From contig NC_044584.1 of the NCBI RefSeq assembly GCF_901933205.1, positions 11,263,001-11,327,000 on the forward strand: a stretch of 64,000 bases of DNA. The letters run 5' to 3'. The notes beneath the pieces were generated by a model. It worked only from the letters and a program-made list of their open reading frames with translations. It was not told the DNA's origin and did no database searches. The stretch is from Camarhynchus parvulus. Lineage: Eukaryota; Chordata; Aves; Passeriformes; Thraupidae. The position numbers and the translations under genes were made by a program. Within the stretch, counting starts at the first letter, position 1; every line of letters starts with the position of its first letter. Below, one piece after another: positions 38,601-48,800 of this stretch.

Positions 38601-41600
38601 GAAGATGGAGAGGCTGTGGATTCTCCCTGTTGGTGTTTGAGAACGGGCCCCAGGGTCTGCCTGGTTGTGAGCCAGAGCTCTTCAAGTTCTCATTCTTGAC
38701 AGAATGGCCTTGAAGAGCTTTGCTCTTTACACAGAGAAGGGAGTGGGGAGGTTGCTCTGGGGCAGGTAAATGGCATTGTCTGTCCTGTACAGGGGTGGAG
38801 ACTCAGCATTCTGTATTAATCCACCAGTTTCAAAAGTCTCTCATGATATGCATTTGAAATCTGATCCTAAATTCTTTGAAGTTATGCTTTTCACTGAATT
38901 TAGTGGAATTTCACACAGTCTCTAATCTCTCTGGTTTGCTTTTTAAGCAGCCACTTGCTTTCATAAGACAGACATCCAGGCACCCTGTGTTCTCTAGCAA
39001 CAATAAAGCCTGTAAGTGTCCAAGCACAAGAACAGAGAGAAGGGAAATACAGGGAAATTATAAACCCAAAAAAACAACCAACCAAAAAAAACCCCACCAA
39101 ACAAATAATTCTAATTTCTAATAAGAAATAAAAATATGGCCACTTTGCATAAATTCACTTCTAGGGATTTACTACAGACAGTCAAAAAGTATCTTTAAAG
39201 TGCATGAAATCTATTTTTACAGATGTGAACTAAGAGGCTTATGGAGAAACATCCATAAAAAAATCTCTTCTTTAAAGTTTCAGTACGACATGTGGCACTG
39301 AACTTGAGGGTTACTTTAGACATGCTTTCAGCAGCAAAACCCTTGTGTAACACCAAGTGAGCTGAGGATAATTGTCATGAAACAGCCTCTGTGGCACCAG
39401 CTTTCCTTTCCTATCAGCAGCCCTGCAGGATGCTGGTAACACAGCTCAATTATGTAAGAAAAACCCAAAGATTTTTGGGAAGAACTCTAGAGAGTGGTGC
39501 TCCACTGGAATCACAGGAGCAGTTGTACCTGTTGTACAGCTCAGAACTCATTTCTGTGTCTGAAACAGAAAAATCACACCTGAACAATGCATTCCAGGCA
39601 CTGCAGTAGCCTGCTCTCAGGTTTGGGGGGAACAGGGGAGCACTCCTCAAAACAAGGAGAATAAACCACTGCAAACCCTCGTTCCAGCTGTGATTTACAC
39701 CAGGTGACGTTCCGGCCCAAAAACTGGCAGAAAATGAGCTATCAGTGACAACAGATGGGAGGGCAGGACAAGGGCAGAGCTGAAAGAGCTTTTCAGAGCA
39801 ATTCTTTTCCTTTCCTGTAGTGCAGACCTTCAGTAAAGGTCCTTTGATTCCTGCTGAGCTCTGCTGGTCAGTACAATGTGACCCTTTCTTAATGTCACCT
39901 TGTATCCATGGTTTAATGTGACAAAAATCTGCCAGAGGCAGGATAACCAGGGTTTAGTTTCTTTTCTTTTTTCCCCCCTTTTCCTTGATAATTGGTTATG
40001 ACTTAATTTGCCCTAGTTAAGCTTAGTTAAATTTACTGGACCCAGCATTTTACCCCACATGTTCACAGTGATGAGAACCTGGTCTCCTTTGCATTAAAAC
40101 TCCATGAAATTTAAAAGTTTTATAAATGAGGAAGCTTTCCTTGTCTACCTCCATTTACAGAATTATCATCCTGTTTAGAGTTACAGGAACATCTCCATGT
40201 GTAATTTCTAAAGGCAAACCCGAATATTTAACCCATCAGCTTCTGAGGTTGTTCCCGAGATCCTGGCGAGTTTCTCCGTGGCCAGCAGGTGACAGTCTCA
40301 GCAACAGAAACCCTGAGCACATCACGGAGAGGGGATTGTTCAATCAGCTGCCGGGATATAAACAGGGTTTTTTTTTTTGTTTGTTTGTTTTAGATACATA
40401 GACAGGCCACAACAGGGGCCAATATTTTTCACCAAACATGCCACTAAAGAAGGAGGCCAGAAAAAATTCCGGGTGTGATTTCCCACTTCCCTGAGGAGAT
40501 ATTACAGATAAGGGCATTAATGACACTGCATTCAAGAGGTGCCAGCACCATTCTTAGCAGCATTCAGAAAAAACCCTTTACACCTCAGCGTGGGTGTGAA
40601 ACCAGCAGATGTAAATAAAAGCACTTATAAATCAAGCATTTATTTGAAGCATAAGTGCATTCAAGGGTGGCACAGTTATATTGGCTGATATCCTTAATGT
40701 CTTGAGGAGTGAAGAGGATGTAGAGAATCTCTCTGTGCATTGTAGGTGACTGCAACTATTCCCTGCAGCAGGGGAATCTAAGGGGGCATCTAATCTTCAC
40801 CCTAAGAAACCTCACTGCACCCAGCACCATCCACAGCTACACACCAGAAGGAAGCTCAAGGTTCTCCAGCAGAAGTTGCTGTTCTTGGCCAGGGTCACTC
40901 TCTCCCTGAGTTAAGGAAGTTTTCTCATGCTCCGAACAGAAAGCCACAAATCATTTGCTTGATCAAATTCATTTTAATACAACTGAGACTTTGTCTGTGG
41001 AAAGGTCAAGTATAAACTTTTTAAATCCAAATGGCTTGGCCAGTTTGAGATTTATCTAGGCAGAACCTCAGAGAGGCTATAGCAATAACTCAATATACCA
41101 GAGATATGCTGATTTAAATACCTGTCTCTGGTGGTTTTCCTTGTGAAATGAAGATTTGAAGTAGTGCAAATTCCCAGTCACAAGGACTTTAATCCCATGC
41201 CTGCTGTCACAGACCATCCTGATTCAAATTGTGTTTTAGCTGAATTCTTACCAGCTGCATTAGATAATAACACTTGTCCATGTTTCTCTACAGATTAAAG
41301 AAAGCATTTACACATTACTAGTGTGATAAAGGAATGTGTTGAGAAAACAAACAAATATCATCCTGACTGCCCTGTAAATCTCACCTGCATTGCTGCTCCC
41401 TTGTCCTGGTGTTCAGAGCTGTGACTGTGGGGGAGACTCACTGCCTTCCCTGAATGGCCAAACAAGGGATGGGGCGAACCACAGGACAGGTTGTATTTAT
41501 TACCAAACAGAAAAGGAATTATCAGTAGGTGCACTGCTGCAAAAATGCGTCCTTACCTTGGTTTATTTAACCCAAGCTGAAAAAACAGGTCTAATTTGGA

Positions 41601-43890
41601 TTTGAATGTGGCTGTGACATCCAACACTACATCCATTCACACACACTTTCCCCTGAGAGCACCTTTCTTTTGTGCCATGAATAGAAGTTTTTCCAGATTA
41701 TGTTTCTCCATAATGTTTCAATAATTCTTTCTTTCTCTGTCCTCCATGCATCCATCTCCTTCCTGACACCCATCTTTTTCTTCATAGTGACTTCAAGATT
41801 CTCTTTCTTTCATTTCCCCTTCTCCCCTTCTCCTCACTACCCCCCTTTCACAGAACACTGCAGAGGGCAGACTCTGCCCTGGGCAGTGCCAGGAGCGAGG
41901 TGTGAAACCCTCTGCAGTAACAGAGAAACCATCTCAGGGTGGTCACACAAATCTCTCTGCCTCCTTGATGCTGCCAACCAATGGGAGCACCAGGATTTGT
42001 ATCCTGCCCTGAGAAAAAGCAGGGCACGTATTAGGCAAACTAATCACGCTGCAGGGATTTGTGGAATGAAAAGCACCTCTGCTCAGGGCTCAGAAATGGT
42101 GTGAATCAACCACACACCACTGCCAGGGGCAAATTCACCTGCTGTCTCCTCATTCTCTTCTGTCATACTCGTTATTGCAGCACCCCAGCCTCCAGGAGCA
42201 GAGAGCAGAGCCTGGCCCGCCCATGGTGAAGGCTCTCAGTGTGTCTCAGGGCAATCTGAAGTGATTTACACAGGGCTGGCTTCCCCCTGTGCCTGGGGCT
42301 CCCTCATGCAAACAAAGTAATGCAGACTTCATGATTGCTGTCATTTCCATGTGCCTACTGCTGATCTCTTAATGAAATATTCCACTTCAATTGCACTGGC
42401 ACAAGCACAGTTCTGTGCTGGCAGAGCTGCAAAACCAGAGTGCCCAGTGAAAAGGTTCTGCAGTACAAAGGAAAGCTGGTAGTGAAACACTGCCTGACTG
42501 TTCTTGTGCCTGCTCCTGCAATAAATACAACACCTGCCAGGCTTTCTGAAGGGTAAGAAGAGAGCAGAGGATGGAAACTGCCTTTATCTCAGGTTGGGAC
42601 ATGGGAAAAGCAGCTGAAATGAGGGTGACAGTCTGTGGGGATGTGGATTTGGCATTCATGGAGGGGTGAGTGGTGTCTGCTCAGTGCTGCTGTAACAGCC
42701 TTGCTCCCTCCTGTCAAATCCTGCTGGGAGCACTGCTGCAGAAGAGGAGCACTGGGAACATGCAGCACCACACAGACTCTTTGTTTACCTCTTGTCACAA
42801 GCAGCAAACCAAATATTGGTGGGGGGAAAGCTAAAAATCTGTTCAATGACCAAATGCGTGTTGTAGGAAATGGGAGGAGTAAAATTACTGAAAAGCAATG
42901 GAGTTTTAAAAAGTTGAGTATATTGTACACTCAGTCTAAAATAAAGAGAAATAGATACCATACATGTTCTTCACTCTTCCAGAGATGAACAAGAGCATTG
43001 AGCTCACCATTCCTTAGGCCATCACCTCTTGCAGAATTACATGGCATAAGTGGAGGTCTCTAAATTTTGCCTCTGCTCTGACCTTGCATACCTCACCCCT
43101 TCCCCAGCCCCCTCCAAGCACTGACCACAAGTGAGCAGTCACTGGCTTCAGGCACTGCAGGGTCCCAGGAACTGATGCAGGAGTAGAGAGCAGCATCTGG
43201 AATCAGGGAATTCACACAGTCTGCCTGGGTCACAGCACCCACTCCATCCTACCTACAGTAGGAAATGCTGAAGGTGCTGTTGAGTTTGTGGTTCACTGAT
43301 AGAAATACTTTTCCCCTAAATAAAAGCCTATTTTAAGAGCATCTTTTTCAAAGCTAACTAGGTGGAAAGTAATGCAACAGGAGCTGTGATTTAGTCCAGC
43401 TACTCTACCAAACCCTCCTATAATTTCCTGGATGATCTGGAGTCCTGTCCTACACTTTTTCTTGGTAGCTAACACTAAAAACTGCTTCAGCAGGTGAGAA
43501 ATCAGCCCTATTCAGTGCTGACACACTAGCAATTGTTGAGAAGGGCATTATCTTCCCTGTTCCATCAGTACAAGGCAAATGAGGGAGGCAGTTTCCTTCA
43601 GGGAACCGGGGCTGTGTTAGAGACACAGGAAGAAGGGAACAATGCCCAAGATTTGCATTTGCTGAAGGGCTCAGCACATTGCTCCCTTGTGAGCCGGCCA
43701 AGACCGACAGCACATGAATCCTTGTGATTCATCCTTCCCCTGGTCCACCTCTCTGTATCCAGCACGGCACAGAGAGCTCTGTGTGTTTATTTATACACAA
43801 AAAGGTCTTTACTTGGTACTGTAGTATTTGGGTGCTTGGCTCAGGCTCCCAAGATGGAGCAGGGGTACAGACTGATCTGTTGAACCAGTA
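32656..43890. other. intergenic, no gene seen
   Basis: No exon, RNA gene or full-length mobile element is recognised. An open frame of 196 codons at 33840-34430 has no family resemblance and looks like chance. An octamer word ATTTGCAT sits at 34641 in an AT-rich, unique-looking block. Near 36760 a CCCCTTCCAAC word recalls the plus-strand end of CR1, but it is too short to call. Poly-T runs at 40369 and similar tracts are simple sequence. Confidence 0.5.
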
Positions 43891-43894
43891 TTTT

Positions 43895-43979
43895 CCACTT
43901 TTCTGCCAGACTGCTGGGTGACCTTGGGCAGTTTACAGCAACTTCACCTCTCACCACCTCATTTTAATTCTGTAAAATT
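43895..43979 (+). mobile_element. MIR-type CORE-SINE fossil
   Basis: CTGCTGGGTGACCTTGGGCA, then ACTTCACCTCTC, CCTCATTTT and TCTGTAAAAT follow the order and spacing of the MIR SINE consensus (TGTGTGACCTTGGGCAAG, AACCTCTC, CCTCA, CTGTAAAATGG). MIRs were active before the amniote radiation. Survival of a recognisable stretch in a bird genome is uncommon and can mark sequence under constraint. Confidence 0.6.
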
Positions 43980-44488
43980 ATCCTGCTTAACTTTGAATGG
44001 AGTGTAGCTGTCAACTGATGCAAGGGCAGGGTATGTTGTTTGCATGTGATTCAGATAAAACCAGTGCCTAAAACCTGAAAGCAGCAAGATAGAGAAATTG
44101 AGAAAGAACAGAGCAGAAATGTGAAATTGTTCCTCTGCCTCGGCTTTTCTCTGCCTGCTGCCCTTCCTAAACAGAGGCAATTACAGTCCAGCCCCACCAT
44201 CCAATTTACTCCCTGTCAGCCACGCTGAGAAGTTCAGGCTACCCCCCAAGGCATCATAAATGACAGGTAAATAAGCCACACACGTTAGGAAGAGCCTCTT
44301 TAAAGGTTACAGTTCTGCTGTGCTGAAGAATGCACCTTTCAGGGCAGATCTTTCCCTTTGGAAGGCTCTGGGTATGGAAACCTGGCAAGAAGGACAGGTG
44401 CTCAGGAAGGACACATTCCAGGCACTCCCTGCTGCTGATGCCATGTCAGCTGTGCCTGCCCAGACTGTCCTTAGTGGTTTTAGGGGAC

Positions 44489-44603
44489 GCATCACCCAGA
44501 TATGCAGGGGTGCATCACCCAGGGATGCAGGGGTGCATGACCCAGAGATGCAGGGGTGCACGACCCAGAGATGCAGGGGTGCATCACCCAGGGGTGCACA
44601 GCA
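44489..44603. repeat. 23-bp tandem repeat, 5 units
   Basis: The units start at 44489, 44512, 44535, 44558 and 44581. The consensus begins GCATCACCCAGGGATGCAGG and continues with GGT. The third and fourth units carry GACCCAGAG in place of CACCCAGGG, and the fifth decays at its end. The array lies about 1.2 kb upstream of the GPRC5B first exon. Confidence 0.92.
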
Positions 44604-45299
44604 CGGTGAGGCTGCTGGTCATGGACGTGTCAGGCAGATGGACTCTAAGCTGTTGAAAAGGCTCCTGAGTTTCTCTTGCTCATGAACATCACATACAGAA
44701 ACTGTTATTTTCCTCCTACAAACAACTCCTCCTGGAGTTGCAGGATGCCCTGTCTAAGGGCTCTGACTGTCTTGGGGTTGAGCTGTGGAGAAGCTGCAAG
44801 GCAGGACACCAGCTGCCCGTTTTGGGTAGGAGGCAGACACGGAGCAGTGCCCAGCAGGACCTGCCGCGCTCGCAGGGCTGACCATGCGTGTGAAGTGTCG
44901 CTTGCACCGTACACAGGCTCCCAGCATTTTCTCTCACGTGTGTTTTAGCTGTTGTTTCCGGCTGTGGCAGGTCGGAAGCTGCATCTGGAGAAGGTTTGAA
45001 CGTATCCAGCCCCTTTCAAAATCCCCCGTTGTCAGAGGGCTGAAAACCCCCTCACCTCCGCAGTCCCACACCTGGCCGTAGGTGTGTGCATGCCCAGCCA
45101 CCCTGCCCGGGAGGGGCTTCCCAAGCCCTGCGGAGACAGGAGCGGGCAGGAACGCCGGTCCGTGTGCCTGCCCCGGCCCCGCGCTGGGTCCTGCCCGGGT
45201 CACCTGAGCACGTCGGGCTGCGGCCGTGCCCGTGTCCAGCTCCGGTCCGTGCCCGGCCGCACAGCGCGGGGTGCCGGGCTGCGGGATGGGAGTGTGGGA

Positions 45300-45355
45300 T
45301 GTGAGGATGTGGGAGCGTGTGAGTGAGGGTGAGTGTGTGAGCAGCGTGTGAGTGA

Positions 45356-45405
<50 letters not shown>

Positions 45406-45486
45406 CAGTGTGTGTGAGCAGTGTGTGAGTGAGCAGAGTGTGAGTGTGTGTGAGCAGTGTGTATGTGTGCGTGTGTGTAAGTGTGC
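45300..45486. repeat. TG microsatellite with TGAGCAG interruptions
   Basis: An uninterrupted (GT) run of about 22 units spans 45359-45403. Degenerate GTGAGCAGTGTG blocks flank it on both sides to 45486. It abuts the GPRC5B CpG island, with its edge some 150-350 bases upstream of the likely start of transcription. Alternating purine-pyrimidine runs of this length can adopt Z-DNA and are length-variable. Confidence 0.95.
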
Positions 45487-45639
45487 ACCCACGCCCTCAC
45501 CGTGCCCGCTCCCCTGGGAGCCGGGCAGCTCCGCGCGGCCAGAGCTCCCCGTCCCTGTCCCCGGGGTGCTCCTGCCCGCCGAGCCGTGCCGAGCCGTGCC
45601 GAGCCCGAGCGGGGCGGGGCGGTGGGAGGGGGCTGGCCG

Positions 45640-45866
45640 CGGGGCCGTGGCGTGGCGGAGCGGCGGGCGCAGAGCGCGAGGGACACCGCTCGCTCCGCTG
45701 GGCTCGGCTCGCACCGGGGCCGGGCGCTCCATGAGCCGCCGCGGGGGCGGTGGGCGCTGCGTTCGCTCCCCGCCGCGGAGCCGCCGCGCCGCCGGAGCCG
45801 GGATGTGACTTGCGGAGGGCTGGCGGACAGAGCTGCCCCGCCGCCCTCGGCCGCAGCGGACAGCGG
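45640..45866 (+). other. GPRC5B: GPRC5B exon 1, non-coding leader (5' end approximate)
   Basis: A good donor, CAGCGG|GTGAGC, has its GT at 45867-45868 at the 3' edge of the CpG-island core. The next + strand acceptor with an initiator ATG is at 51795. GPRC5B in mammals also has a non-coding first exon and starts translation in exon 2. The 5' end cannot be seen in the sequence; 45640 is a guess placed downstream of the GC boxes. If transcription starts before 45731 the leader carries a short uORF. Confidence 0.6.
45731..45808 (+). CDS. uORF in the GPRC5B leader, ending in ATGTGA
   Basis: An ATG at 45731 opens a 25-codon frame rich in Arg and Gly (MSRRGGGGRC...) that stops at 45806-45808. Its last sense codon is itself an ATG, so ATGTGA at 45803-45808 forms a start-stop element. 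After splicing at 45866/51796 the next ATG is the receptor start codon. Such elements commonly reduce translation of the main frame. Whether it is in the mRNA depends on the start of transcription. Confidence 0.4.
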   Translation: MSRRGGGGRCVRSPPRSRRAAGAGM

Positions 45867-48800
45867 GTGAGCCGGCGGCGGGGCGGGCGAGCGGGGGGAC
45901 AGCGGCCCCGGAGCGGCCCCGGGGGTACGGCCGGGCCAGGGCTGCGGGCCAGGGACGTAGCGGAGCTGCTCAGCCGGCTCTGCGCCCTGCGCTGCCCGCA
46001 GAATTAGCTCGGTGGCCGCCAGCAGACAACAGGCTGGATATAGGAAGGGATCCTGGGGGGATTAGATGGGATATAGGGCAGGACGGGGGGGCTCGGAGCA
46101 GGGGGCTGCGCTGCGGGGAGCGGGGCGGAAGGCTGGCGGGGAGGGCAGCGGAGTTCGGAGAGGACGGGGAAGAGGAGCGGGAACAGGCGGGGGAGGAAGA
46201 GACGGGGAAAAGAAACCGAAGAGAGAAATGAGCGAAGGGACAAAAGAGCGGAGGCTGAAGCGGGATAGGTACCGTGCGGGAGCAGGAGGAGGCTGCGGGC
46301 GGATTAAGGCGAGCCCGGAGCGGAGGCAGCCGCGCACCGGCCACACGGAGGGGCCGCCCGGCCTCGCACCGCGCTCGAACGCGGGGTGGTTCCAGCCAAG
46401 CCCGGCACCTCATCGCATTCCCAGCGGGGGCTCAAGGGCAGGGACGGGGAAGAGGCCGGGGGGGAAGAGCCTTTGTTGGCCCCCGGCCGCCGCGGTCCGG
46501 TCCCGGGGCTGGCGGCAGCTCCGGCTCGGTGCGGGTGCGCTGCAGTTTTCTCTCTAGTTAACAGAAGCCCTGTCTCTGTGTTACCTCTCCGCAAAGCCAC
46601 GCAGAGAGAGGATTTAGCACTTTGTGAACCCTTTGTTTACACCTGCCCTTAATGTTTATCCCAAGGCTAACAGGATTTCCTGCGTGCTGAACCCAAACAC
46701 CCAGCTTGGTGATCAGCGCTAGTACCGAGTTTAACTGGGATCCCTTGCTGCTTACCAGCAGGGAATATCAGGGTTGAGGTGTTGTCTCGCTGCATCAGGA
46801 GAAATCCGGTGACAGAACCCATCTGCTAGAAGGCTATGACATGAATAGAAACAGTCTGAGAATTAGCAAAGAAAACAAGAACGTTGATTACTGTAATTGA
46901 TTGCTATCGCTTGTGAATTCAACACCAGGCGCTGTGGTCAGAAGTACCTAGGCACACGTGACCAAAGGGAATTCAGCTCCTAGAAAATTAGAAAGATAAT
47001 TTCATAGTGTATTCAGCATCACAAAGTATTTCTGAATGAAAGTGATACTTTTTCTACATGTCCTTTTTGGAGTGGAGTCTTGCCTTCTGTGACTGCGAGG
47101 CTGTAACAGAGCATGATGTGTATCTGATGCAGGGCTGTCAAAATCACTGCTGTATTTTTGCCTACAAAGCACAATTGCACTATTAATTATTATTCTGGAA
47201 ATACACACGTCTCTTGAGTAGTCTGATCTCAACTTGGCTGTTGCTGCTCTGTTATCAGTCCTGGAGCTCATTCTTCAGTTCTGATCAAAAGCAGCTGGCA
47301 GAGATCCTGTGTTGTGATTAATTCCTCGCTCACTCCCGTCTCTCCCCAACACTTTGTGGCGGGGGTGGTTTTCTTTTGCAAATTGCACAGTGAACCAGTC
47401 TTCTGCCTGTGTGGTTACTATCTGTGCTACTACTGCTTATATTTACTAGATTGTTTTTCTTCTCTGCCATTGAATGCATCTCCCTGTGTCAGCTGACTAA
47501 CATTTGAGCTCCAGGTACAGGAGCAGATAATGCATCTAACCATGAACAGCCTGACCTTAACCTTTGCACGATTACAAATTTATTCTGTATATATATTCTG
47601 TAGCAGCATTCAGCTGTGTCTTTTTGATCCCTTTGCAAGCTTTGGTCAGAAGACTTTAGCTACAGAAAGCCTCATTGAGTTTTAACCATGGCAACTTTTT
47701 GATGACAACTGTGAGATTTTCTCTTTCTGCTTAGTTGCTTGTAATTGTAGTTTGTACCCGCTGGGGCAGCTTTGTGTCTGCAATTTTGTAGTGACTCTGT
47801 GCCAGATAATGTAATGAAGGTACCTCACTCTGTAGAAAACAGTGCAGTTATTACAGCTGTCATTGAGAGCAGATTTTGAGCCAGAAATTGAATACTGGAT
47901 GAAATAGTAGCTGTCCTGCTAATTGTTCACTGCTTTTGCCTAAAATGTGTAAGGCTTATTGATTAGAATATTGATTGTAAGTGTTCCTGATTGCTCTGGT
48001 TTCAGGTATGTTGCCTTAATGGCTTTACCAAAATAAAATTTTGGAGAGGAATCTGGGGGTAAAAAATCTCAAGTTGCTTTTGTTCCCTGTGAACAGTTGA
48101 TTGCAGTATGCAGGGGATGTAGCAGTGCCACTGGCTGTATCTGTGCAGGAATGTCTCAGTGCACTCCTGTGTTACTGGAGTTCTCTGGCAGCAGAAGGGA
48201 AGTGCCAGCCGAATAGAGCACCATTGTTACTACTGTGAGGTTGCATAACTCTAGTGAGAGCTAATCTAGACATAAAGATGTAAAAATACTCTTCCTCTAC
48301 AGTTACTGATTTAAGTAACAACCAGCAAGAATGTGCAGTAAAATTTTACTATAAAATCTCAAGAGGCTCAGTACTCTGCCATCCTACCCACTGCACAGGC
48401 TTGAGGAAGATGCTATTTTAATAAAACCCCCATAATGATGTACTTTCTGGTTTTTGCAAAAACTTTTCTGGAAAAAAAACCAAACCAAACAACTTCACAG
48501 TTTTCCCTTAAAATTATTGAATCTGTAGTTTTAGCTAAAGTTGTGGTATTCACTTACCAAACATCTGTGTTATAATTCAGTTCTTCCCCTTGTTTTTGTA
48601 ACTGTCTGTGTTCAGTATCAGCACTAGAAAAAGGATTTTTTTGGCTGGTAATATCTCAGGGGGTGTATTTTTAATATTGCCTGTTTTTACCCAGTTAGGC
48701 AGAAATTGATAGTAAACAGGTTAGAAACAAACTGCTTTGTTGATAGCAGTTAGGAGGAAAAGATTCCTCCTTTGGAGACTTCAAGCTCTGCTTTCCAGCT

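Larger units (their letters stand above)
45080..46560 (+). promoter_or_regulatory. GPRC5B: CpG island with the GPRC5B promoter
   Basis: This is a dense GC- and CpG-rich block of about 1.5 kb, interrupted by the TG microsatellite. It includes the Sp1-type box GGGGCGGGGCGG at 45611-45622 and has no TATA box at a sensible place. It surrounds the likely first exon and continues about 700 bases into intron 1. This is the usual design of a broad, TATA-less vertebrate promoter. The start of transcription is probably between about 45600 and 45730. Confidence 0.75.

Noticed and set aside
44934..45732. Minus-strand frames with His-Thr repeats near the GPRC5B promoter
   Set aside because: The His-Thr tract is the CA microsatellite in translation, and the rest is GC-rich CpG-island sequence.
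45359..45870. Plus-strand frames of up to 149 codons with Cys-Val repeats
   Set aside because: The start lies in the TG microsatellite. Only the short ATG-initiated 25-codon uORF at 45731 is worth keeping.
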